14,905 bases of DNA from an uncultured Anaerococcus sp. (GTDB taxonomy: Bacteria; Bacillota; Clostridia; Tissierellales; Peptoniphilaceae): contig NZ_CALTUX010000039.1 in the NCBI RefSeq assembly GCF_943912825.1, forward strand, positions 1 to 14,905, read 5' to 3'. Within the stretch, counting starts at the first letter, position 1; the number at the start of each line of letters is the position of its first letter. The notes below the pieces were generated by a model that had not been told where the DNA came from, did not search any database, and worked only from the letters and a program-made list of their open reading frames with translations. The translations under genes and the position numbers were made by a program. Below, piece after piece: positions 1-6,873 of the stretch.

Positions 1-1097
1 CCAGCTCCATTTTCACCAACAAGTCCAATCCTTTCATTAGATAAAAAACTAGTATTAATATTTTCAAGAACTATGTCATCACTATTAGGGTAAGAAAATG
101 ATACATCTTCAAAGCTAATTTTAAATATTTCTTTCATATAAATCTCATTATAATCTTGCCTATTACTTATAAGTTCATCTTCATAACTTGCATAAAGTGC
201 AGAGTTTTTCTTAAAAGATAATAAACTTTCACCCAATTTTAAGCTACATTCAGAAAATAAAATATGCATAGCAAAAATAGTTGTAATTGACCCAATACGA
301 TTTCCTTTATTAATTAAAAAAAATATTAAAATCCCATCATTTATAATATTCAAAACATCATGGAAAATATAAGACTTAAGTAAAATCTTAGATCTTCTTT
401 TTATAAAATTATTTAATAAAATTATAATCTCACTATATCTACTTAAAATCATATCTTTAAGACCAAAAACCCCAATATCTTTGTAATTACTAGAGTCAGT
501 CGTTAAATAATGATAATATTCCTTCCTATTATCTAAATTTCCCAAATCAGCATCTTCAAGTAGATCAAAAGTATTAACCCTATTTCTAAAAGGAAAGGAT
601 AAAAAAATAAATAAGAGACTAATTAATGGAAAAATAGATACAAAGTTAAAAAGAATACATCCTGAGTAAATTATTAATATTAATAAAGGGATAGCATCTA
701 TTGAACTTTTTATAGAAGGCTGGTAACCCTCATTATCCGCCGAAAAAAATTCAAGAGCTCTACGAACTTTGGAATTAAAACCTTGATTACAAAAAGTTTC
801 ATACCTAGCTTTAAGAGAAAGCTCACTTACTCCATAAAGTTTTTTCATTCTTGATTTGAAAATTGAAAAGTCAAGTCTGGTTTCAAGACCTTCATACATA
901 ATCCCTGATAATGCCATAATGATTCCGAAAATAATCACAAGACTAAAACCCTGACTAAATGTAACTCCATCTTCAATAATTGAAATCAAATATCCTAAAC
1001 CATAAAAATAAACTATATGTGTTAAGACAAAAAGTAATTGATATGTTAAAATTATAAAAGCATTATCTTTGAAAAATTTTTCAACCATTATTTTCAT
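1..1097 (-). CDS. ABC transporter permease/ATPase, 3' part beyond window edge
   Basis: This is the last visible gene of the minus-strand peptide operon; 365 codons lie in the window and the rest lies beyond position 1. An N-terminal membrane domain has several hydrophobic segments (about residues 11-30, 45-65, 145-175 and 250-290). An ATPase domain follows, beginning near FEDVSFSYPNSDD, and Walker A starts as GLVGENGAG exactly at the edge. The order (membrane domain then nucleotide-binding domain) is that of half-size exporters. No C39 peptidase domain precedes it, so the leader is not removed by this protein. Its ATG overlaps the stop of the upstream gene (TAATG), which indicates translational coupling; a second in-frame ATG lies three codons further in. 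From context it probably exports the modified peptide or gives self-protection. The family is certain; the substrate is inferred. Confidence 0.9.
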   Translation of the reverse strand, partial: MKIMVEKFFKDNAFIILTYQLLFVLTHIVYFYGLGYLISIIEDGVTFSQGFSLVIIFGIIMALSGIMYEGLETRLDFSIFKSRMKKLYGVSELSLKARYETFCNQGFNSKVRRALEFFSADNEGYQPSIKSSIDAIPLLILIIYSGCILFNFVSIFPLISLLFIFLSFPFRNRVNTFDLLEDADLGNLDNRKEYYHYLTTDSSNYKDIGVFGLKDMILSRYSEIIILLNNFIKRRSKILLKSYIFHDVLNIINDGILIFFLINKGNRIGSITTIFAMHILFSECSLKLGESLLSFKKNSALYASYEDELISNRQDYNEIYMKEIFKISFEDVSFSYPNSDDIVLENINTSFLSNERIGLVGENGA

Positions 1098-2119
1098 TAA
1101 ATAATTAACTCACTCTCCTTAGAAGATATTATATATTCAATATCTAAATCATTAATTTTATTTAAATCATTGATACTGTTATAGCTTATCTCCAAAATAT
1201 TTAAGCCCTTATCATATAAGCACTTAAGTTTTAACTTTCCTTTAAAAGAATCTTTTTTAAAAATAATTTGATTATCAGCTAATCTAATATTTTCATCAGA
1301 GATTGTTATATACTTGTATAAATATTCAAAGTTATATATGCTCTTTTCTAAAAAATTAATTATTATATCATCTTTGTAAATATCTTCAATTATAATATTT
1401 AAATTATTATAAAACTCATAATTGAAAAACATAGCTATCTTCAAATCATAATTAAAATTATCTTTATTTTTATAAAAATCTAATAATATTTCAAAAAAAT
1501 ATATTAAAGAATTATTAAAATCCATTTTTTTAATATTTTGTACTATTAAATCTATATCTTTCTTTATATAAACAAAAAATAAATTTCCTCTGAGCAACCA
1601 CCATTCAGAGAAATCGTTGTATTCTTCTAACTCATCAGGCAGAGACATAAAAATTTCAAAATTATAAAAATCCATTTCTTGAATAAAATTAATAGTACTA
1701 TACATATTGTAATATTCTTGTATTTTTTTAAATATATAATGATACTCGCCTCTTCTTATCCATTTTCTAATATTATTTTCACTCTTAAATATACTTAATA
1801 TATTCTTTACCGGAATTAGAAGATATAAAATGTCTCCTTCCCAGAAACCAAACCTATTTTCTTCGCTAAATTCTAAATCTATTAAAATATATCTAGTATT
1901 TATTTTTTTATCAAAAACATTCATATAAATTTCCCTAAGATATATTTCATAATCAAATACATTATTAGAAAATAAATTGTCATATGCTACAGTATCATAT
2001 GTGTGAATTTTATTAAACAATAAATTTCGGATAGAATATATGGGTACAGCAGATAAACTACCATACCCATTACTCAGCTCTATTATTTTATCATTTAATT
2101 TTTTATCCATTATTATCAT
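1097..2119 (-). CDS. Unrecognised 340-residue protein of the radical-SAM peptide operon
   Basis: I do not recognise this protein. It is rich in Ile, Asn, Tyr, Phe and acidic residues, has a single Cys (in LKCLYDKG near the C-terminus), no signal peptide and no clear membrane helix, so it is probably cytoplasmic. I start it at the ATG at 2119 because GGAGGG lies about 5 nt before it. An in-frame ATG at 2131 abuts the precursor stop codon but has no ribosome binding site of its own. The 3' end overlaps the ABC transporter start by one base. Lying between precursor and exporter, it may be an accessory maturation factor, a leader protease partner, a precursor-binding scaffold or an immunity protein. 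None of these roles is visible in the sequence. The gene is real: the frame is long and open and its spacing in the operon is tight. Confidence 0.75.
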   Translation of the reverse strand: MIIMDKKLNDKIIELSNGYGSLSAVPIYSIRNLLFNKIHTYDTVAYDNLFSNNVFDYEIYLREIYMNVFDKKINTRYILIDLEFSEENRFGFWEGDILYLLIPVKNILSIFKSENNIRKWIRRGEYHYIFKKIQEYYNMYSTINFIQEMDFYNFEIFMSLPDELEEYNDFSEWWLLRGNLFFVYIKKDIDLIVQNIKKMDFNNSLIYFFEILLDFYKNKDNFNYDLKIAMFFNYEFYNNLNIIIEDIYKDDIIINFLEKSIYNFEYLYKYITISDENIRLADNQIIFKKDSFKGKLKLKCLYDKGLNILEISYNSINDLNKINDLDIEYIISSKESELII

Positions 2120-2131
2120 CAAGCCCTCCAT

Positions 2132-2227
2132 TTATGTTGCTGAGTGTTTATTGCATACATTTACACATTTTTTTTGAATACCAATAGGTCTCTTTTTATT
2201 ATTTGGCTTTTTTAAAACTTTAACCAT
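2132..2227 (-). CDS. Candidate RiPP precursor peptide, 31 residues
   Basis: A small open frame with a very strong ribosome binding site (TAAGGAGGTA) 5-6 nt before its ATG fills the gap between the maturase and the 340-residue protein; the next possible ATG touches its stop codon. The product is basic: the N-terminal part starts MVKVLKKPNNKKRP and the C-terminal part is KKCVNVCNKHSAT. Two cysteines at positions 21 and 25 form C-x3-C. There is no double-Gly leader site and no signal peptide. Size, position beside a radical SAM/SPASM enzyme and C-terminal cysteines match precursors of radical-SAM thioether peptides (sactipeptide or ranthipeptide type). The sequence does not match any precursor family I can name. 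The modification type and the mature product are unknown. Confidence 0.75.
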   Translation of the reverse strand: MVKVLKKPNNKKRPIGIQKKCVNVCNKHSAT

Positions 2228-2259
2228 GTTTACCTCCTTAAATTTTATTTATAAAAAGC

Positions 2260-2271
2260 ATTAAGCTTAAT
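2260..2271. repeat. Short palindrome between maturase and precursor genes
   Basis: ATTAAGCTTAAT is a perfect 12-bp palindrome in the 59-nt gap between the maturase stop and the precursor start. Such a gap can hold a weak hairpin that favours precursor mRNA over maturase mRNA. The palindrome is AT-rich with no loop of its own, so it may be chance. Confidence 0.25.
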
Positions 2272-2286
2272 ATATCACTCAAAAGT

Positions 2287-3528
2287 TTATTTCATCGATT
2301 CTATATAATTATAATAATCATAATGCAATGCGCATGTCTTATATCCTTTCAAATAAGACAATGGGCAGCTTGAATTGAAACAAGTAATTAATTTATTGCA
2401 CGTTTCACAACATTCTAATTTTCTTAATTTAGGGTTTATCCACAAATTGATATTATTATTGTATTGAATTTCTCCATCTTTACTTATATAACCAACAATA
2501 TTCATATCATCATCCTCAAGTGCAATTGAGCATTTTAAAATTTTTCCACTTGGTGATATTGTCATAGAATTTTTTTCTGATGCGTAGCATATTGATGAAC
2601 CTTCTTCATTAAAATGAAACATTGTTTGGTCAAATATTCTATATTTTCTAGCTTTCAAAAGAAGTTCATTTCTAATCTTTTTTAAATCTTCGTCTTCTAT
2701 AAATTCAGTTTTTTGATTCACATTTGAATTATAGTTAGCTACAGCTCTAATATCAATATCATTAAATCTGCTATCATCTTTAAATTTATAGTGCCATAAT
2801 TCAATTAAATCGCTAACACCTTTAATATTGCTATAAGTCAAATTACATCTTAACCTTATTTCAAAATCTAGATCTGTATCTTTTAATTCTTTTAGATTAT
2901 TAAATATACGATTAAATGACGGTTTGTTTCCCAATAAATATCTTGTAGAGTCATGATAACTTTCAACACCATCAATAGTCACAGTATAAGAATTAACTCC
3001 ACATTTTAATAACCTCGTAACATTATTTTGATTGAGATCATAACCATTAGTAGTTACATGAGAAAATATATTATTGTTTGTAACTTTTTTTGTGTAACAC
3101 ATAATTCTTTCTATAATATTTAAAAAAAGTAGAGGTTCACCACCAAACCATTCAATAAATATGTTTTCATAATTTTTAGTATTTTTCATTAAAAACTTCT
3201 CTATAGATTCTAAAGTACTTTTATCCATAACATATTTGTTTTTTCTTTCGTAACAATACGAACAATCGAAATTACAAGTATAACTAGGTATTATGATTAA
3301 ATGCAATAACTCATCACTATGTTTTTCATTATAATAATGAAGCATATTATCAAATCTAGAGCCCAAATCATTTTGTGATATTGCTTTTTCAATTTTCAAA
3401 TTTTCACTAATTCTATCGTTAAAATTAGAATTATCGTCCGATTCTATTACTTCACCAGTAAAATAATCTATATAATAATAAGTACCATCATAGTTTACTA
3501 TCTCATAACTTTTTCCAGGGATATCTAT
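2287..3528 (-). CDS. Radical SAM/SPASM peptide maturase, apparent ATA start
   Basis: This is an iron-sulfur enzyme that cleaves S-adenosylmethionine to modify a peptide. The radical SAM cluster motif CNFDCSYC (C-x3-C-x2-C) lies at residues 85-92, WFGGEPL is the SAM-binding GGEP motif near 127-133, and a Cys-rich C-terminal SPASM domain has cysteines at about 314, 333, 373, 374, 377, 383, 388 and 399. The frame is open back to an in-frame TGA at 3535-3537. AGAGGTGA stands 6 nt before an ATA at 3526-3528, and no ATG, GTG or earlier TTG exists in frame. The first conventional start is a TTG at 3399 with no good ribosome binding site; it would remove 43 residues, including the N-terminal part containing YYYIDYFTGEVIES. 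From ATA the protein has 413 residues, a normal size for SPASM maturases. Family assignment is secure; the true start is open. Confidence 0.85.
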   Translation of the reverse strand: MDIPGKSYEIVNYDGTYYYIDYFTGEVIESDDNSNFNDRISENLKIEKAISQNDLGSRFDNMLHYYNEKHSDELLHLIIIPSYTCNFDCSYCYERKNKYVMDKSTLESIEKFLMKNTKNYENIFIEWFGGEPLLFLNIIERIMCYTKKVTNNNIFSHVTTNGYDLNQNNVTRLLKCGVNSYTVTIDGVESYHDSTRYLLGNKPSFNRIFNNLKELKDTDLDFEIRLRCNLTYSNIKGVSDLIELWHYKFKDDSRFNDIDIRAVANYNSNVNQKTEFIEDEDLKKIRNELLLKARKYRIFDQTMFHFNEEGSSICYASEKNSMTISPSGKILKCSIALEDDDMNIVGYISKDGEIQYNNNINLWINPKLRKLECCETCNKLITCFNSSCPLSYLKGYKTCALHYDYYNYIESMK

Positions 3529-3568
3529 ATTAAATCACCTCTTTCTTTTTTTATTATTCATATATAAC

Positions 3569-3598
3569 ATTATAATAAAGAATCATATTTTTTGTACA
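3569..3598 (-). promoter_or_regulatory. Promoter of the radical-SAM peptide operon
   Basis: On the minus strand TATAAT (3574-3569) is preceded by a weak -35-like TGTACA (3598-3593) at 18 bp. The -35 element lies inside the adjacent 34-bp palindrome. A perfect -10 with a poor -35 covered by a symmetric site fits control by an activator or repressor bound there. The bases CTTTATTATAAT around the -10 recur exactly before the 212-residue secreted protein gene. Confidence 0.6.
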
Positions 3599-3622
3599 GG
3601 ACACATGTGTCCTGTACAAAAA
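3589..3622. promoter_or_regulatory. 34-bp perfect palindrome, probable regulator operator
   Basis: Two 17-nt arms, TTTTTGTACAGGACACA and its exact complement, meet at 3605/3606 with no spacer. It lies between the divergent peptide operon (minus) and the 43-residue peptide gene (plus), overlapping the minus-strand -35 region. As RNA it ends in A residues, not U, so it is not an intrinsic terminator. The likeliest binder is the adjacent Rgg-like regulator. A half-site, TACA(A)GGACACA, recurs on the minus strand at 13427-13438 before the second cassette. Confidence 0.75.
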
Positions 3623-3678
3623 TAACATCAAGATATAAACTATATATGAATTAATAAATAAAAAAAAGGAATAATAAA

Positions 3679-3810
3679 ATGAAAAAAATAATAATTTTAA
3701 TTATAACATCAATGTTTATAATCCACTCAATTAATTACACTTATGCTAATGAAGATGAAGAGAATTATACAATATATCCTCTCACTGATATTAAAAATTT
3801 AGATTCATAA
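3679..3810 (+). CDS. Small secreted peptide, 43 residues, candidate signal peptide
   Basis: A short frame with AAAGGA 8 nt before its ATG encodes a clear secretion signal (MKK then a hydrophobic IIILIITSMFIIHS core, with likely cleavage after YTYA at residue 23). That would release an acidic 20-residue tail, NEDEENYTIYPLTDIKNLDS. It is divergent from the maturase operon across the 34-bp palindrome. Its stop codon directly abuts the stop codon of the convergent Rgg-like gene, an arrangement known for some streptococcal Rgg/SHP pairs. That context suggests a peptide pheromone for the regulator. The tail is more acidic and longer than classical SHP peptides, so it could instead be a small bacteriocin or a relic of a larger secreted protein. 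TATAAA at 3634-3639 is a possible -10. Confidence 0.55.
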   Translation: MKKIIILIITSMFIIHSINYTYANEDEENYTIYPLTDIKNLDS

Positions 3811-4695
3811 TTAATTATTAGTAATAAATGTTTGTAAATATGAATCAATATATCTACTAAATTTCTTTCTCCTACTCAATTTTGATAATTGTAAAGAAAT
3901 TATTCCATACATTTGGTCATTTCCACCTGAGATAAAATATTCACATAAAAACATCAGATAATAAAGTAGTGAGAGGTTTTCCACAGTCTTCATGCTATTA
4001 GAACCATATAGTAATTCAATTAGACCTTGTTTTGATTCTTCATATCTTTTTTGATCAAATAATTTATTTACGTAGTAATACTTGCTCATAAATTTAACAA
4101 TCTCAGACTTGGTTGTCTTATTTAGTAAATTAAAAAAATCTAGCACTTCATAATTCTTATATCCATTGAAATCATTACAAATATGGGCAAGTATCCTAGC
4201 TTCTATATTATTTATATCATCAAAATTTATATCTTTTTTTATTATTAAGGTGGTAATATCCTCATATCTATCCCTATATTCGTTTTTATCTATAGCCTGA
4301 TTGGTCAACCTATCAACAAATAATCTGAGTAATTTTATATCCTTTTCATTCTTTTTATAATTCTTATAATTTTCAATATATTCTAATTTTTTTGATATAA
4401 GATAAAGTTCGTGATGATCCATAAACATAGATGAAATATCTAAAGAGTTTATTATTTCGTGATAAATATTATCAAATTCATAAAAAATCCTATAATATAT
4501 ATCAAGTAAATCTTCTTCATAAGCTTGTGAAAGTAGGATAAGGGAATCTGCTCCTAGGCTCTTTACATTGCCATTTTCAAGTCTAGATAGGCTCCTTACG
4601 CTTATGCCTGTAAGATATTCTACATCCTCTTGCCTTAATCTTTTTCCTATCCTGATATCTTTTAAAAGCTTTCCAAAGTCTTGGTTTTTAGTTAT
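3811..4695 (-). CDS. Rgg-like transcriptional regulator, apparent ATA start
   Basis: This is a DNA-binding regulator with an N-terminal helix-turn-helix (residues about 7-65, containing RQEDVEYLTGISVRSLSRLE) and a long all-helical C-terminal region of the kind that binds peptide pheromones in Rgg/MutR proteins. It is a clear paralogue of the regulator at 13469-14359: both have the FG.L.KDIR start and the LRLF.DRL...RYEDI segment. AAGGAG at 4701-4706 stands 5 nt before an ATA (4693-4695). Upstream in frame are only ATT, GCA, GGA and then TAA. The first ATG in frame (4428) would delete the whole DNA-binding domain. Read from ATA, the protein has 295 residues against 296 for the paralogue. It is either expressed from a rare AUA start or silenced by an ATG-to-ATA change. 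Its targets are probably the adjacent palindrome and promoters. Confidence 0.8.
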   Translation of the reverse strand: MTKNQDFGKLLKDIRIGKRLRQEDVEYLTGISVRSLSRLENGNVKSLGADSLILLSQAYEEDLLDIYYRIFYEFDNIYHEIINSLDISSMFMDHHELYLISKKLEYIENYKNYKKNEKDIKLLRLFVDRLTNQAIDKNEYRDRYEDITTLIIKKDINFDDINNIEARILAHICNDFNGYKNYEVLDFFNLLNKTTKSEIVKFMSKYYYVNKLFDQKRYEESKQGLIELLYGSNSMKTVENLSLLYYLMFLCEYFISGGNDQMYGIISLQLSKLSRRKKFSRYIDSYLQTFITNN

Positions 4696-4713
4696 AATTG
4701 CTCCTTAGATATG

Positions 4714-4719
4714 ATTATA
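4714..4719 (-). promoter_or_regulatory. Candidate -10 box of the Rgg-like gene
   Basis: TATAAT on the minus strand lies 18 bp before the apparent start codon of the regulator and just after the terminator of the glutaminase unit. No convincing -35 hexamer is seen at 16-18 bp. Confidence 0.4.
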
Positions 4720-4745
4720 CTTTAGATTTTAATTTTAAAGGAAAA

Positions 4746-4768
4746 AATCCCGGGCTTATCCCGAGATT
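4746..4768 (-). terminator. Intrinsic terminator of the glutaminase unit
   Basis: In minus-strand RNA a 9-bp stem (AAUCUCGGG with CCCGGGAUU, one G-U pair) closes a 5-nt AUAAG loop, followed by a run of six U (joining T residues down to 4742). It separates the glutaminase operon from the regulator gene. Confidence 0.85.
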
Positions 4769-4793
4769 CTTAATTTTTATTATCTAAATTATT

Positions 4794-5135
4794 CTATTTT
4801 CCAGAAAGCTTCCTAGCTTCTAAGAAATTTACTATAGAATAGATACCTATACCGTTAAAGATTATCTTTATTAGGCTACTTATGTCTGCGTTTGGATCTA
4901 CTATATTTAGCTTAGTTCTGATAAAGTATAAAATTAATATTGTGACTCCGTAGATTGCTGCTCCTATTAGGGTTAATTTTAAATCTAGGACCTTAGCCTT
5001 GGCCTTTCTTTCTGGCTTAACTAGGGTTAGGCCAAATACTGCTATGGCAAGTATTATTAATACATAAGCTGGTATTTTTACAAAATATAGGGCTATGAGG
5101 CCTATTAGATAGAGTGCTAGTGATAGTGTTGGCAT
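4794..5135 (-). CDS. Small membrane protein, 113 residues, co-transcribed with glutaminase
   Basis: This integral membrane protein has three or four hydrophobic helices (about residues 3-18, 22-38, 54-72 and a weaker one at 85-103) and a basic loop PERKAKAKVLDLK between the second and third. I do not recognise the family. Its ribosome binding site AGGAGG overlaps the stop codon of the glutaminase gene (TAGGAGGAAAAAATG), so the two are translationally linked. A terminator follows within 25 bp. The link could mean a role in glutamine/glutamate or ammonium handling or acid tolerance, but only the context supports this. Confidence 0.75.
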   Translation of the reverse strand: MPTLSLALYLIGLIALYFVKIPAYVLIILAIAVFGLTLVKPERKAKAKVLDLKLTLIGAAIYGVTILILYFIRTKLNIVDPNADISSLIKIIFNGIGIYSIVNFLEARKLSGK

Positions 5136-5144
5136 TTTTTCCTC

Positions 5145-6077
5145 CTATTTTACAAATATATTTAAATTTAGTTCATAGGATAAGATTTTTAATAATTCCT
5201 TACCCCTTACTGAGTTTCCTGTCTTATCTAGTCTTGGTGAGTAGACTGCTATGCCGCAGACTCCTGGGACTATGCCAAGGATGGCCCCGCTTACACCTGA
5301 CTTTGATGGGATGCCTACATTCATTAGGTAGGATCCTGAGTTTTCATACATCCCGCATGAAGCCATTTGGCTTACTATTATAGATACTATTGATTCTGGG
5401 ATTAGGTCTTGGATTTTATCTATTCCATAGCCCCTATTGGCTAGAACTGCCCCAAAGTGGGATAGGCTTTCTATGTCTGTGCCTATGGAGCAAGACCTGA
5501 TGTAAAGGTCTAGGACCTCACTTGGGTCGGCATCAAAGATCCCCTTGCTCTTTAGGTAGTAGCTAATGGCCTTGTTCCTGTCAGATGTTTCCATTTCTGA
5601 TTCGTAAACATCCTTTAAAAATACCGATGTTTCTGAGCCAGCTATCATATTATAAAAGTCCATCAGCCTTTTAAAACGCTCATCTATATTATTTCCCATT
5701 ATCATGGATGTGGTTGTGATGGCCCCTGCATTTATGAAGGGGTTGGCTGGTTTGTCTGTGATTGGCACTAGGGAATTAAATTCATACCTAGTTGGCTCGC
5801 TGCCTACCTTATTATATACATCTTCTAATTTATTATCATGAAGGGCTACCAAAAGATCTAGGATTTTGGAGATGGACTGGAGAGAAAATATCTTATCAAC
5901 ATCTCCATAAAGGAAGGTATCCCCTGTTATGGATGTGATAGCTAGGGCAAAGCTATCAGGGTCAACATTTGCTAGCTCTGGTATGTATGTTGCAACCTCT
6001 CCTTGTCCGATAAATCTCTCACTTTTTATGATGGCTCTTCTGATTCTTACATCTATTTCATTTCTATCAAAAAACAT
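5145..6077 (-). CDS. glsA: Glutaminase (serine-dependent, beta-lactamase-like fold)
   Basis: It hydrolyses L-glutamine to L-glutamate and ammonia in the cytoplasm. Family signatures are clear: the catalytic S-x-x-K pair in QSISK (Ser68, Lys71), NPFINAGAI around Asn117, SDRNKA near 165-170, and SKSGVSGAI near 258-266. Its 310 residues match the usual length of this family. I place the start at 6077 because GTAGGAGGTCTT immediately precedes that ATG and homology begins there. The frame is open a further 27 codons to an ATG at 6158, but that extension has no ribosome binding site and looks like untranslated leader. It forms an operon with the membrane protein downstream and is divergent from the HD-domain gene. 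Ammonia release by such enzymes is often linked to acid resistance. Confidence 0.93.
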   Translation of the reverse strand: MFFDRNEIDVRIRRAIIKSERFIGQGEVATYIPELANVDPDSFALAITSITGDTFLYGDVDKIFSLQSISKILDLLVALHDNKLEDVYNKVGSEPTRYEFNSLVPITDKPANPFINAGAITTTSMIMGNNIDERFKRLMDFYNMIAGSETSVFLKDVYESEMETSDRNKAISYYLKSKGIFDADPSEVLDLYIRSCSIGTDIESLSHFGAVLANRGYGIDKIQDLIPESIVSIIVSQMASCGMYENSGSYLMNVGIPSKSGVSGAILGIVPGVCGIAVYSPRLDKTGNSVRGKELLKILSYELNLNIFVK

Positions 6078-6226
6078 AAGACCTCCTACAAATCTTATTG
6101 TAATTTTCCTTACTCTTATATTTATACCCCAATCAAACTTTTTATAAAATTTAGTCATTTTTCGCCTTAAAATAATCAGAAATTGGGTATAAAGATATAA
6201 CAGAATATAAAGTAAAGGAGCGTCCT

Positions 6227-6826
6227 ATGAGAATTATAGATATATTAGAAAATGAAAAATGGATTAGAGACTATGATTTCTATGATGGTTTCATTAATTC
6301 ATCCTATTATGACATGCTTAAAGATAGCTATGACAGGTTAAATTACGATATACTTTTTAGATCCCACATCCACGGCAGAGATCACATCGAAAGGGTCATA
6401 CTCTTTGTCCATATTTTGGGCTTCCACTATGGTCTTGATGATGCTGATATGGATGTTTTAAGAAATGCAGCCAGCCTTCATGATACAAGAAGGGTCAATG
6501 ATGGTTGGGACACTGAACATGGGATGAGGGCAGCCAGGGATTCTATAAAATATTCCTATGCAGACCCAAAAGATGAGAGAATCCTCCAAGCTGTAATCGC
6601 AGCCCATGCCAAGGATGATAAGATAATGGATGAAGTAATTGAAAGCTTCATAAATGAGGATGATGACTTTGATAGGGCCATGAGACTTGCCAAGTTTTTT
6701 AAAGATTCTGATGGCCTAGACAGGGTTAGGATTAACCACTTAGATCCTGCCTATCTTAGAAATGATTATTCCAAAAACCTAGTAGACTTTGCCTACGAGC
6801 TTTTTAACTCCTATAAACTTGACTAA
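6227..6826 (+). CDS. HD-domain metal-dependent phosphohydrolase, 199 residues
   Basis: This is a soluble protein with the metal-binding pattern of the HD superfamily: His47 and His53 in SHIHGRDH, the His85-Asp86 doublet in ASLHDTRRV, His98 in DTEHGMRAA, His127 in AAHAKD and Asp162 in KDSDGLDRVR. These proteins usually remove phosphates from nucleotides or related compounds; the substrate cannot be told from sequence. AAAGGAG precedes the ATG by 6 nt. The NlpC/P60 gene follows 47 bp downstream on the same strand, so the two may share a transcript. All expected metal ligands appear present and nothing suggests damage. Confidence 0.82.
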   Translation: MRIIDILENEKWIRDYDFYDGFINSSYYDMLKDSYDRLNYDILFRSHIHGRDHIERVILFVHILGFHYGLDDADMDVLRNAASLHDTRRVNDGWDTEHGMRAARDSIKYSYADPKDERILQAVIAAHAKDDKIMDEVIESFINEDDDFDRAMRLAKFFKDSDGLDRVRINHLDPAYLRNDYSKNLVDFAYELFNSYKLD

Positions 6827-6873
6827 TCCTTAAATATTATATAAAATTATAGTAAGATTAGACTGGAGTAAAA

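Noticed and set aside
3589..3622. Palindrome as an intrinsic terminator
   Set aside because: RNA from either strand would end the stem in A residues, not U, and there is no natural loop. The position over a promoter favours an operator.
3811..4428. Regulator read as a 205-residue protein starting at the internal ATG
   Set aside because: The frame continues 89 codons upstream and encodes a full helix-turn-helix that aligns with the paralogue; there is no ribosome binding site at the internal ATG.
5114..5383. 89-codon plus-strand frame
   Set aside because: It is antisense to the glutaminase and membrane protein genes, with no ribosome binding site; its hydrophobic composition is a shadow of the coding strand.
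6078..6158. 27-codon N-terminal extension of glutaminase
   Set aside because: No ribosome binding site at the upstream ATG, while a near-perfect site precedes the ATG at 6077 where family homology begins.
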